Shown: positions 46,943-57,259 of the stretch, one piece after another | Numbering within the stretch: position 1 is the first letter of the stretch | Layout: every line of letters starts with the position of its first letter | From: Defluviitaleaceae bacterium | GTDB lineage: Bacteria > Bacillota > Clostridia > Lachnospirales > WQUN01 | Length of the DNA stretch: 64,000 bases | Direction of reading: 5' to 3' | Assembly (NCBI GenBank): GCA_009780585.1 | Contig: WQZS01000013.1 | Coordinates: forward strand, 1 to 64,000 | Position numbers and translations under genes: made by a program | Notes under the pieces: model-generated | Database searches by the model: none | What the model was told of the DNA's origin: nothing | Seen by the model: only the letters and a program-made list of their open reading frames with translations

Positions 46943-47721
46943 AGCATGTCAGCCACGCGTATGTGATCGAAGGGGACCAATCGGAAAGCGTAAACGCCTT
47001 CGCCAAAACGCTCAATTGCCTTGAGGAAGGCGAAACCGCGTGCGGGGGCTGTATATCCTGCCGCGTATTCGATAGCGGAAACCATCCCGACACGCTGTAC
47101 GTGGTCGGTACAAAATCCTCAAGTATCGGCGTGGACGACGTACGCAGCCAGGTCGTCACGCAAATGGCGACCAAGCCGTTTTATTACAAATATAAGGTTT
47201 TTATCATCGACAAGGCCGAAACCCTAACCCCCGCGGCACAGAACGCCCTGCTCAAAACCATCGAAGAACCCGCTTCCTACGGGGTTTTTTTACTGCTTAC
47301 CAACCAAATCGAAGCGATGCTGGATACGGTGCTTTCACGCTGCGTCGTTATCAAGCAAAAATCCTTTAGCGAAATCGGCGCGGGGCCGATAGAGGATAAC
47401 CCCGAAATGCAAGCCCTCTCGAGCGAAATTATCGGAACCGCCTACGGCATGGACATCATAACAGCGATGAACCTGTATAAGAGCTTCGAACCCTATAAGG
47501 AATCCAAGGAATCCGCGCAGGCATTGCTGGATATGCTATACACGGGCTACGGCCAAAAAATGCGGGAAACGCAAAGCCCCCGCGCGTTAAACGCCGTAAA
47601 AGCCATTACCCACGCCAAGCGGACCCTTTCACAAAACGGCAATTTCCAACTGGCAATCGAATTGATGCTGTTAAAAATAAGCGGGCATATACCGGACCGC
47701 GTAAGGAGCAACCGACTTTGA
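46939..47721 (+). CDS. holB: DNA polymerase III delta-prime subunit
   Basis: HolB is part of the clamp loader. The 260-residue protein has the zinc-binding CGGCISCRVF and SGNHPDTLYV segments of the family (about 35-55), VDDVRSQVVTQM, FIIDKAETLTPAAQNALLKTIEEP (the degenerate Walker B / sensor region; about 88-111) and LLLTNQIEAMLDTVLSRC. A Walker A motif is not evident, which is usual for delta-prime. The protein is somewhat short at the C-terminus. It overlaps yaaR upstream and ricT downstream by four bases each. Confidence 0.92.
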   Translation: MKHVSHAYVIEGDQSESVNAFAKTLNCLEEGETACGGCISCRVFDSGNHPDTLYVVGTKSSSIGVDDVRSQVVTQMATKPFYYKYKVFIIDKAETLTPAAQNALLKTIEEPASYGVFLLLTNQIEAMLDTVLSRCVVIKQKSFSEIGAGPIEDNPEMQALSSEIIGTAYGMDIITAMNLYKSFEPYKESKESAQALLDMLYTGYGQKMRETQSPRALNAVKAITHAKRTLSQNGNFQLAIELMLLKISGHIPDRVRSNRL

Positions 47722-48584
47722 TCATCATAGGTGTACGATTTAAGGACGTGGGGCGCATATATTACTTCGACCCGGGCGACTTCGACCCGCCGCAAGGCTC
47801 CGCCGTCATCGTCGAAACGATACGCGGTGCGGAATACGGCTTGGTTTCATTATCAAAGAGGGAAGCGGACGTAAGCGACCTCCAGCAACCCATCCGCAAG
47901 GTGCTCCGCCTCGCCACCCCCGAGGACGAAGCGCAGGAAATCGCCAACCGCGCCAAGGAAACCGAAGCCCGCGTGACCTGCATGGAAAAAATTAAGGCAC
48001 ATGGCTTGGACATGCACCTCGTGGACGTGGAGTTGACCTTTGACTTGTCGAAGATCATCTTTTACTTCACCGCCGACGGCAGGGTTGACTTCCGAGAACT
48101 GGTGAAGGATTTGGCCGCCACGTTCCGCACGCGCATCGAGTTGCGGCAAATCGGCGCGCGTGACGAAGCAAAAATCCTCAACGGCGTGGGCATCTGCGGG
48201 CGCAATATTTGCTGCGCTTCCTTTTTGGACGAATTCCAGCCCGTGGGGGTAAAAACCGCCAAGGACCAAGGCCTCGGCTTAAACCCCACCAAGATTTCCG
48301 GTTTGTGCGGCAAGCTCATGTGCTGCCTCAAATACGAGGAGGAAACCTACGTCGAGCTTAACAAAGGGTTGCCCAACGTAGGTGACAAAGTTTCCACCCC
48401 CGACGGCGACGGGGAAATATTAAGCGTCCAGGTTCTGCGCCAAACCGTAAAGGTCGCTGTAAAAAAGCGCGAAAAAGACGAATCCGAAACGGGCTTCTAC
48501 CCCGTAGCCGACATTAAAATCCTTAACCGCCGCCCCCCCTGCGAGCAAAACTGCCATTGCTCCGCGTGCAAGAAAAAAGGGTAG
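47718..48584 (+). CDS. ricT: PSP1 domain protein RicT (YaaT)
   Basis: RicT (YaaT) forms the Y-complex with RicA and RicF, which promotes RNA processing, sporulation, competence and biofilm formation in Bacillus. The 288-residue protein has the PSP1 core (ADVSDLQQPIRKVLRLAT... and LVDVELTFDLSKIIFYFTADGRVDFRELVKDLAATF, in parts), then the cysteine-rich cluster-binding region GICGRNICCASF and ISGLCGKLMCCLKYE, and a further C-terminal cysteine group (CEQNCHCSACKKKG). The start is TTG 47718 overlapping holB's stop, with AAGGAG upstream. Confidence 0.92.
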   Translation: MIIIGVRFKDVGRIYYFDPGDFDPPQGSAVIVETIRGAEYGLVSLSKREADVSDLQQPIRKVLRLATPEDEAQEIANRAKETEARVTCMEKIKAHGLDMHLVDVELTFDLSKIIFYFTADGRVDFRELVKDLAATFRTRIELRQIGARDEAKILNGVGICGRNICCASFLDEFQPVGVKTAKDQGLGLNPTKISGLCGKLMCCLKYEEETYVELNKGLPNVGDKVSTPDGDGEILSVQVLRQTVKVAVKKREKDESETGFYPVADIKILNRRPPCEQNCHCSACKKKG

Positions 48585-48590
48585 GGTAGG

Positions 48591-49259
48591 GTGCAGCGGT
48601 CACCCTTAACCGAAAAGGACAGTCAACTGCTTGGGCCGTACGGCTTGCAGACCCTTGATTTGTCCCACGCGGTGCGCATTTCCCTTGCGCGGGGCGAGTA
48701 CCTGTCGCGCGCGGGTGAACCGATGGATGAACTGTACATCGTCGTGTCGGGTAAGGCGAAGGTGTTCATCAGCCTGTCCGACGGGAAGGAGCTGCTGCTC
48801 GCCTATTTTGCCCGGCGTGGGATCATCGGCGAAATCGAACTGATGACGGACGCCCTCACCACGCAAACCACCGTGCAAGCTGTTACGGAATTGGTGTGCG
48901 TCGCCTTCCCCTTGCGCGTGTATGCCGGGGAATTGAAGCGCAACAACGTATTCATCAACTATGTAGCAAAGGACTTGGCCGAAAAGTTGGCGCAACGGGT
49001 CGTCAATTCGGCGATAACGGCCTTACAGCCCCTGGAAACGCGCCTTTGCGCCTACATATTGCAAACCGCCGTAAGCGGCGTATTTTGTGAAAAATTAACG
49101 GAACTCGCGGGCGTAATGGGCGCAAGCTACCGCCATCTGTTACGCTGCCTGGGTAAGCTGTGCGAAAAAAGCATCCTGCTAAAAACCCCGCAAGGCTATC
49201 AAATCATCAACCGCCGCGTCATGGAAATGTACGCGGGCGATTTGTATGTGTTGAAATAA
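48591..49259 (+). CDS. Crp/Fnr family transcriptional regulator
   Basis: This 222-residue regulator has an N-terminal cyclic-nucleotide-binding fold (about 20-130: LARGEYLSRAGEPMDELYIVVSGKAKVF, then YFARRGIIGEIELMTD, in parts). A dimerisation helix and a C-terminal winged helix follow (about 155-215: LTELAGVMGASYRHLLRCLGKLCEKSIL). The phosphate-binding residues of true cAMP sensors are not clear, and no cysteine set for an iron-sulfur cluster is visible, so the signal is unknown; the YeiL-like layout is closest. GTG 48591 is 6 bases after the ricT stop, so it may be the last gene of that operon. Confidence 0.85.
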   Translation: MQRSPLTEKDSQLLGPYGLQTLDLSHAVRISLARGEYLSRAGEPMDELYIVVSGKAKVFISLSDGKELLLAYFARRGIIGEIELMTDALTTQTTVQAVTELVCVAFPLRVYAGELKRNNVFINYVAKDLAEKLAQRVVNSAITALQPLETRLCAYILQTAVSGVFCEKLTELAGVMGASYRHLLRCLGKLCEKSILLKTPQGYQIINRRVMEMYAGDLYVLK

Positions 49260-49293
49260 AGAGATGTCCGAAATGCAACCTAATACATACGCA

Positions 49294-49324
49294 TAAAAAA
49301 GGACCGCCGCGCGGGCAGTCCTTC
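49294..49324 (-). terminator. terminator of the ATP synthase operon
   Basis: AAGGACTGCC and GGCGGTCCTT (minus strand) form a stem followed by TTTTTT, 18 bases after the atpC stop. Confidence 0.9.
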
Positions 49325-49341
49325 CGTTAATAACATAAAAT

Positions 49342-49791
49342 CTACTTCTCGTGCGTAATCCCGCTGGGCGGGAAGCCGCTGACCAGTATCAACGTTTCCG
49401 CGCCGCGTAATTCCATACGAAGGCCATCCTGTTCCTGCGGGGTGGCTTTTTCCATGTGCGCGAGGATTTCGTCGCGCTTTGCCATGGCCTTTGATTTGTC
49501 GATATCTTCGGGCCATTCGGCGGTTTCGGTCACGATGGTGACGATGTTATCCTCAAATTGCGCCGCACCGCCCAACACGGCCAACTTTAATTCATCATGC
49601 CCGTCACGCAGTATGCGCAGTACGCCCGCGTCCAGCACGACGGAGCAGGGCTCATGCCCGTACAGGAAGCCGCGGTCGCCCGTGATGGTGCGCACGATGG
49701 CCATATCCGCTTCGCCCTGGTATTTGTATTGGCTCTGCGCCGAACGCACCGCCGGGGTTAACAGGCGGACTTCGATTTTTTTATCGCTCAT
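49342..49791 (-). CDS. atpC: ATP synthase epsilon subunit
   Basis: Epsilon links the central stalk to the c-ring and inhibits ATP hydrolysis. The 149-residue protein has the N-terminal beta-sandwich (VRLLTPAVRSAQSQYKYQGEADMAIVRTITGDRGFLYGHEPC in parts; GFLYGHEP replaces the usual G-x-L-P-G-H-A-P) and a shorter C-terminal helical part (DIDKSKAMAKRDEILAHMEKA). The C-terminus (SGFPPSGITHEK) is unlike the typical ending. AATAGGAG precedes the ATG. Last gene of the operon. Confidence 0.9.
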   Translation of the reverse strand: MSDKKIEVRLLTPAVRSAQSQYKYQGEADMAIVRTITGDRGFLYGHEPCSVVLDAGVLRILRDGHDELKLAVLGGAAQFEDNIVTIVTETAEWPEDIDKSKAMAKRDEILAHMEKATPQEQDGLRMELRGAETLILVSGFPPSGITHEK

Positions 49792-49800
49792 AGGTTACTC

Positions 49801-52121
<2,321 letters not shown>

Positions 52122-52140
52122 AAACGTGTCCCCTTACGCC

Positions 52141-54144
52141 TTACGCAAATTTTTCGAACAGCTCCGCCATTTCCTCCCGTGCCAGCATCAGGCGCAGGTC
52201 GTTGACCAGTTCCGTCTTGAAGTCGTCGGGCAAATCCTGTCCCTTGCTCTTAAGCTCGCGGATTTTGACGATATGCTCGTTAAAGCCCGTAAAGCGTTGG
52301 TCCAAGAGCTTGGTGAGGAAGTTGGTGGTGGCGCGTATCATCCGCTTAAACTCATCGTTGATGTCGCGCTCGGCGATCTTGGAGAACTGGCTGTACGGTG
52401 AAATCGCCTTAAACAGCCGCGCCTCCACCTCGGGGGAAAGTCCGCCGTCGCGTTTGCACAGCGTACGGATGTCCTCCCGTTCGTTGAAGTTGTAAATAAG
52501 GAGTACATCCTCGGTTTGCCGCAATTTTTCCGGCGTCATGTTAAGCGCGGCTTTATTTTCCGGGTCGCTGAGGAGCAGGAGCATCTGTTCGTACGGCATC
52601 CACAGGAAGTCCTCGATGGCGGCGGCGGCTTGCGCGGCAAGGTCACCCCCGAAATTGATGTCCTTCTTTTCGCGGATTTCCTTCAAGATGTCCACCCGTT
52701 CGCTTTCGGGGCGGATTTCCAGGTAATGTCCCTGCGTGAAATAGTTGCGGAACGCCGCTTCCGTACGCCCGATAAAACGCGGCAGGATGGGGCGGAAGAA
52801 CTTCTTCCCCTTATACGTAACCGCCGTGGCGAAGAGGAGCAGGACCTGTTCCTCGACAGGTATCGGCTGGCCTTGGGGTTGCTTTAATATTTCCACGATG
52901 CGCGCGCCGTGGCGCAATTGAAGCATCGTATCCGTTGATAAGTCCGAACCGAACTGCGAGAAAGCGGCAAGCTCGCGGTATTGCGCAAGCTCCAAACGCA
53001 GCGGGCCCGCGACCTGCTTCATCGCCTTGATTTGCGCCGCGCCGCCTACGCGGGAAACACTCAAACCCGGGTTGATGGCGGGGCGGATGCCCGAGTTGAA
53101 CAATTCGGTTTCCAGGAAGATTTGCCCGTCCGTTATCGAAATAACGTTGGTGGGGATATAAGCGGAAATATCGCCCGCTTGCGTTTCAATGATGGGGAGC
53201 GCTGTGAGCGTGCCGCCGCCGCGCGCGTCGGACAAACAAGCCGCGCGTTCCAGCAGGCGGGAGTGCAGATAGAAGACGTCGCCCGGGTAGGCTTCGCGCC
53301 CCGGCGGGCGGCGTAACAAGAGCGACAAGGCGCGGTACGCCACCGCGTGCTTGGAAAGGTCGTCGTACACGACCAGCACGTCCTTGCCTTCCTCCATCCA
53401 TTCCTCGCCGATGGCACAGCCCGCGTACGGGGCGATATACTGCATGGGCGCGGTGTCGGAGGCGTTGGCGGCGACGATGGTCGTGTAGTCCATCGCGCCC
53501 GCTTCCTCCAGCGTCCGGTGGATACGCGCCACGGTTGAGGCTTTTTGCCCGATGGCCACGTACACACAGCGTACGCCCGTATGTTTTTGGTTGATAATCG
53601 TGTCCAGTACGATCGTGGTCTTACCCGTTTGGCGGTCGCCGATGATCAATTCGCGCTGACCGCGCCCGATGGGTACCATCGAGTCGATGGCCTTGATACC
53701 CGTTTGCAAGGGTACGTTGACCTCCTTACGCTCGATGACGCCGGGGGCGATGCGCTCGATGACGCGGGTACGGGTATATTTGAGCGTCCCCATACCGTCC
53801 AGCGGCTTGCCCACGGGATCAACCACGCGCCCCAAGAGTCCGTCGCCCACGGGTACTTCCGCGATGCGGGCGGTACGCTTTACGGGGTCGCCTTCCTTAA
53901 CGTTGGCGTCGGGGCCCAACAGCACCGCGCCGATGGAGTCCTCGTCCAGGTTTAACGCGATGCCGTACAGTTCCCCGGGGAATTCCAGAAGCTCCCCGCT
54001 CATCGCGTTCGTTAGGCCGTATACGCGGGCGATACCGTCGCCGACATGAATAACGCTCCCGGCCTCGGCCACGTCCACCTTGGTGGAATAGGCTCGTATC
54101 TGCTGTTTGATGATGGAGCTGATTTCATCAGGCTTGAGTATCAT
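52141..54144 (-). CDS. atpA: ATP synthase alpha subunit with enlarged C-terminus
   Basis: Alpha forms the F1 hexamer with beta. Residues 1-430 are standard: [24 protein letters not shown], Walker A GDRQTGKT near 170, [17 protein letters not shown], and the signature-type [14 protein letters not shown] with the [10 protein letters not shown] region. The total length of 667 exceeds the usual ~500-510 by about 160 residues: after [18 protein letters not shown] the C-terminal domain is expanded ([20 protein letters not shown] ... [14 protein letters not shown] ... [13 protein letters not shown]) before an ending like the normal C-terminus ([18 protein letters not shown]). No frameshift is needed, so it seems a genuine extension. 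Confidence 0.95.
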   Translation of the reverse strand: MILKPDEISSIIKQQIRAYSTKVDVAEAGSVIHVGDGIARVYGLTNAMSGELLEFPGELYGIALNLDEDSIGAVLLGPDANVKEGDPVKRTARIAEVPVGDGLLGRVVDPVGKPLDGMGTLKYTRTRVIERIAPGVIERKEVNVPLQTGIKAIDSMVPIGRGQRELIIGDRQTGKTTIVLDTIINQKHTGVRCVYVAIGQKASTVARIHRTLEEAGAMDYTTIVAANASDTAPMQYIAPYAGCAIGEEWMEEGKDVLVVYDDLSKHAVAYRALSLLLRRPPGREAYPGDVFYLHSRLLERAACLSDARGGGTLTALPIIETQAGDISAYIPTNVISITDGQIFLETELFNSGIRPAINPGLSVSRVGGAAQIKAMKQVAGPLRLELAQYRELAAFSQFGSDLSTDTMLQLRHGARIVEILKQPQGQPIPVEEQVLLLFATAVTYKGKKFFRPILPRFIGRTEAAFRNYFTQGHYLEIRPESERVDILKEIREKKDINFGGDLAAQAAAAIEDFLWMPYEQMLLLLSDPENKAALNMTPEKLRQTEDVLLIYNFNEREDIRTLCKRDGGLSPEVEARLFKAISPYSQFSKIAERDINDEFKRMIRATTNFLTKLLDQRFTGFNEHIVKIRELKSKGQDLPDDFKTELVNDLRLMLAREEMAELFEKFA

Positions 54145-54692
54145 GTGCCGCTCTCCTTTTTTACGGTTTGATTCACTTCTTCCTTCATTTTACGCAGTTG
54201 GAACCGTATCGTCCGGTCAACGAAGAAGCCGTCCGCTTGTATGCTGATGCCGCCGATAACGGCAGGGTCCACCAGCACCTGTATGTCTACCTTTTTATTG
54301 AATTTGCGCGTGAGTAACGCCGCCATGCTTGACAGTTGAACGTCGGTCAGCGGCACGGCGGAAACCACCTTCGCCGTAATTTGGTTTTGGTGGCGGCGTA
54401 TCATTTCGATTAATTGGCCCAGCGCGGGCAAGAGGAACGCCTCGCGGTTCTTGTTCACCACCAGGTGCAAAAAGCCCATCAAATCGGTTTGGATATGCCC
54501 GCCGAAAATACTTTCAAAGAACGCGATCTTTTCGGCGCCCGTAACGCGCGGATGCGTGACGAAGGTCTTACATTCCTTGTCGCGCAGCGCGTCGCACATA
54601 AAGGACGCGTCAAATAAGTATTGCGTCATCAGGTTCTGCTCGGCGGAAAGCTCAAAGAGCGCGGAGGCGTATCGCTTGCTTAAATCGGCCAT
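54141..54692 (-). CDS. atpH: ATP synthase delta subunit
   Basis: Delta attaches the peripheral stalk to the top of F1. The 183-residue protein has the usual opening [17 protein letters not shown], a helical N-domain, and the C-terminal part with [50 protein letters not shown] (in parts), the strongest conserved stretch. It overlaps atpA by four bases (ATGA) and is preceded by GGGGGTG. Confidence 0.94.
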   Translation of the reverse strand: MADLSKRYASALFELSAEQNLMTQYLFDASFMCDALRDKECKTFVTHPRVTGAEKIAFFESIFGGHIQTDLMGFLHLVVNKNREAFLLPALGQLIEMIRRHQNQITAKVVSAVPLTDVQLSSMAALLTRKFNKKVDIQVLVDPAVIGGISIQADGFFVDRTIRFQLRKMKEEVNQTVKKESGT

Positions 54693-54703
54693 ATGCGCAC
54701 CCC

Positions 54704-55255
54704 CTATTTAAACACGGTGGCTTCCAGCTCAGCCATGGCTTCGTCGAACAAACGGTTATGGATGCTCGGGTCGATCGTGACGTTGAGCAGCTTGCCCGCC
54801 ATTTCCGAGGAAATTTCCACGATGGCATGTTCCACCATGTTCTTGACCCGGTCAAGCTCCGCCGCGATTTCGACCCCGGCACGCGCTTTCAGGTCTTCGA
54901 TTTCCTTCTTGGTTTCCGTCATGTCGCGGCTGCGGCGTTCCATCGCCAGCTTGCGGGCGTCGTCCAAAATGGCCGTACGCTCCAGCTCAATACCTTTCAA
55001 GAGCTGCTCGTACTGCTCCTTCAACGCGATCGCGGCTTGTTTCGTGGCTTCGGCTTCGTCCAATTCGCGGGCAATCCGATTGGCCCGTTCGTGCAAAAAC
55101 GCGCGGACGGGTTTGTACAGGATAAACGTAAGCACAAGCGCCAGCACAATAAAGTTGACCAACGCGGGCAGCATTTGCAAAAACGTTTGCAAGTCCAAGT
55201 CGAACAGCCGCGGCACGGGCTCGGCGTTAAGCAAAAAAATGAATCCCTGGTTCAT
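54704..55255 (-). CDS. atpF: ATP synthase b subunit
   Basis: Subunit b is the peripheral stalk. The 183-residue protein has one N-terminal membrane segment (LPALVNFIVLALVLTFILYKPV) and a long charged helix (FLHERANRIARELDEAEATKQ onward) ending in EISSEMAGKLLN. ATG 55255 was chosen; AAAGGTGG lies just upstream, and the frame also opens at GTG 55264. Confidence 0.94.
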   Translation of the reverse strand: MNQGFIFLLNAEPVPRLFDLDLQTFLQMLPALVNFIVLALVLTFILYKPVRAFLHERANRIARELDEAEATKQAAIALKEQYEQLLKGIELERTAILDDARKLAMERRSRDMTETKKEIEDLKARAGVEIAAELDRVKNMVEHAIVEISSEMAGKLLNVTIDPSIHNRLFDEAMAELEATVFK

Positions 55256-55290
55256 AACAACCACCTTTCGAGTTTATTATGAACTCTTTG

Positions 55291-55575
55291 TTAAATCATT
55301 GTGGTGAGGTGTACCAAGAAGGGGTTGATCAGCGGGCGCACGAAGAGGATCAGGATGGCGATAACGAAGCCGTAGATACCCGATGTTTCCGCCATGGCCA
55401 AACCGATGAACATGTTGGTGGTGATGGGGCCGCGGGCTTCGGGCTGGCGGGCTACGCTTTCGATTGCCTTCGCCGCTACGTTGCCTTGTCCGATCGTGGT
55501 GAGGATACCGTTTAGGAGCGCGATCGCCGCCGCGATGTGTGCCATTGCAAGCACGAATGCCAATGGGTCATGCAT
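55291..55575 (-). CDS. atpE: ATP synthase c subunit, sodium-binding type residues
   Basis: Subunit c forms the rotor ring. The 94-residue, two-helix protein has the polar loop SVARQPEA, Gln30 in TIGQGNVAAK, and the ion-binding Glu63 followed by Thr64 in MAETSGIYGF. Gln and Glu are 33 residues apart, as in the sodium-specific ring of Ilyobacter (Gln32, Glu65, Ser66). This suggests sodium coupling, although Thr for Ser leaves some doubt. The 59-base gap to atpB upstream holds a ribosome site. Confidence 0.95.
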   Translation of the reverse strand: MHDPLAFVLAMAHIAAAIALLNGILTTIGQGNVAAKAIESVARQPEARGPITTNMFIGLAMAETSGIYGFVIAILILFVRPLINPFLVHLTTMI

Positions 55576-55634
55576 GTTTGTTTCCTCCTTTTATGTGGGG
55601 CGGTGCCCCGAACGCGGTTTGCGCGTTTTGATGA

Positions 55635-56321
55635 CTAGTTTTCCGCCGCCGCAAGGCTCACGAAGGTAAGGCTCAATATCGTGAATATAAAGGCTTGCAG
55701 CACGCCGAAGGCAAGGTCGAAGATCAAATGCAGGGCCACGGGAACCACATAACTGAGCAGTACGGGCACCAGCGTATACAAAAGGGTGATCAATATAAGA
55801 CCACCCAAGATATTGCCGAACAAACGGAAGCTCAACGAAATGGGGCGCGAGAATTCGCCCAACACGTTAATGGGGAAGAACGCCCAATGCGGGCTCATGT
55901 ACGTCCCCTTGATATACTTCCACCCGCCGTAACGGATACCGGCGAATTGGATGAGGAAAAACGAGGTAAGCGCGAGCGCGAAGGGCAGGGGCCAGTCCCC
56001 CGTCGGCGGCCGCATCCCCGGCAGTATGCCGATGATATTGGCGAAGAGCAGGAACGTAAACAGCGTAAAGAACCACCCACCCAGCCAACTGATGTTCTTA
56101 TGGCCGTTGGACTTCATTAAGCCGTCGAAGGCTTCGACCGCCATCTCAACGGCGTTTTGGAAGCCCGTCGGCTTGTCGGTGAACTTCTTCAATTTGATAC
56201 GTACGATAATGGCGAACGTGATCAACACCGCCATAACCACCCACGTAACCACGATCGTATTGGTTATCCATAAATCCACGGGGCCAATGCTCACCACGCC
56301 ATGGATCGGCACATCAAACAT
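55635..56321 (-). CDS. atpB: ATP synthase a subunit
   Basis: Subunit a forms the ion path and the stator contact of the c-ring. The 228-residue membrane protein has five to six helices. The essential Arg lies in SLSFRLFGNILGGLI (near 168-182), and the C-terminal helices QAFIFTILSLTFVSLA contain the paired polar residues. Its ATG overlaps the end of the atpI-like gene by 8 bases. Confidence 0.95.
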   Translation of the reverse strand: MFDVPIHGVVSIGPVDLWITNTIVVTWVVMAVLITFAIIVRIKLKKFTDKPTGFQNAVEMAVEAFDGLMKSNGHKNISWLGGWFFTLFTFLLFANIIGILPGMRPPTGDWPLPFALALTSFFLIQFAGIRYGGWKYIKGTYMSPHWAFFPINVLGEFSRPISLSFRLFGNILGGLILITLLYTLVPVLLSYVVPVALHLIFDLAFGVLQAFIFTILSLTFVSLAAAEN

Positions 56322-56751
56322 TCGCGTCCCCTCCCTCTGCGGTTTTATAGTCTTTTTTTACGAAAAACCCCATCGTATAAGCGGCTATGGGCATGGTCAA
56401 AAGCCCGAATACCGCGCCGAACAAAAACGGGAAACCGATCATTTCCACCTGTGACAAAAACCCCGCGCCGACCAAAACCGCCAGCGTCAAAAGCATCCGC
56501 AGCATACCCTGCCCGCGTACATAGTTGGCCGCGAAAGCGGGGTCCATGCTTGTGGCGACCGTCACGGAGCGTTTTAACCAATAAATTTTCAATATGTTGG
56601 CGGCGGCGGTAAAAATCGCGCCCCCCGCGAAAAAAAGTGCCTCAAGCGAGCGGTAGTACACAGCCCCGGCGATAACGATAACCAAAGTCGCAACGCCTAC
56701 AATCAGCGTCATCCGTTTCGTATATGTATCCATCGAAGGATATGCGTCCAT
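56314..56751 (-). CDS. atpI: ATP synthase subunit I-like membrane protein
   Basis: This protein of about 145 residues has four hydrophobic segments (for example RMTLIVGVATLVIVIAGAVYY and MLLTLAVLVGAGFL) and lies just before atpB, the position of AtpI, a c-ring assembly factor. Sequence conservation of AtpI is low, so the name rests on context and topology. ATG 56751 is taken because the frame from 56787 would overlap the preceding gene with no ribosome site. Confidence 0.75.
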   Translation of the reverse strand: MDAYPSMDTYTKRMTLIVGVATLVIVIAGAVYYRSLEALFFAGGAIFTAAANILKIYWLKRSVTVATSMDPAFAANYVRGQGMLRMLLTLAVLVGAGFLSQVEMIGFPFLFGAVFGLLTMPIAAYTMGFFVKKDYKTAEGGDANV

Positions 56752-56758
56752 TATTCCG

Positions 56759-56986
56759 TCAGCTCCCCACGCGCTTGGCGGTGTCATACATATACTTGAA
56801 GGCCGCGGCGATACCCAGGAATACGAAGATAAGTATAAACACGGGACTCGTACCCAGCCAGCCGTCCAGTAACATCCCTATGAGTATCGAAACCGCGACG
56901 CAGGTAATCGTACCGACGGCCAATTGCGTCATTAGGGCGGCGGCACGGAATATCCGCTTGCGTTCCTCTTTGCTTAACTTAGGCAT
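56759..56986 (-). CDS. atpZ: AtpZ/AtpI family protein
   Basis: The 75-residue protein has two transmembrane helices (MTQLAVGTITCVAVSILIGMLLDGWLG and FILIFVFLGIAAAFKYMYDTAK, in parts). The pattern of helices with GMLLDGWLGTSP is that of the AtpZ/AtpI family (F-ATPase accessory, proposed Mg/Ca channel or assembly factor). It is the first gene of the ATP synthase operon. Confidence 0.85.
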   Translation of the reverse strand: MPKLSKEERKRIFRAAALMTQLAVGTITCVAVSILIGMLLDGWLGTSPVFILIFVFLGIAAAFKYMYDTAKRVGS

Positions 56987-57004
56987 ATTTACCTCGTGTA
57001 CGGC

Positions 57005-57033
57005 ATTTTAAACGATTCGTAATAATTTTGCAA
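57005..57033 (-). promoter_or_regulatory. promoter of the ATP synthase operon
   Basis: On the minus strand: TTGCAA (57033-57028), 17-base spacer, TAAAAT (57010-57005), about 19 bases before the atpZ ATG. Nearby sequence to 57259 is AT-rich, with no frame and no second clear element. Confidence 0.7.
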
Positions 57034-57259
57034 TAATTACGATTATTTTAATAATTAGAAAATAATAAATATTCATATAGAAGATAAAACAAATGTTTGC
57101 GGCATCGGGTACCGCTCTTTTTATGCCGTTCATGACATAAAGGTGTCGTTCATGCAAAACCTATTGAAGTTTAAGGCGTTTTACCCTACGTTGGAATAAA
57201 ATTTATTAATTATCATCTTCATATCCCGTTTGGCAGGGTATCTGTAGGAGGAAAATATC

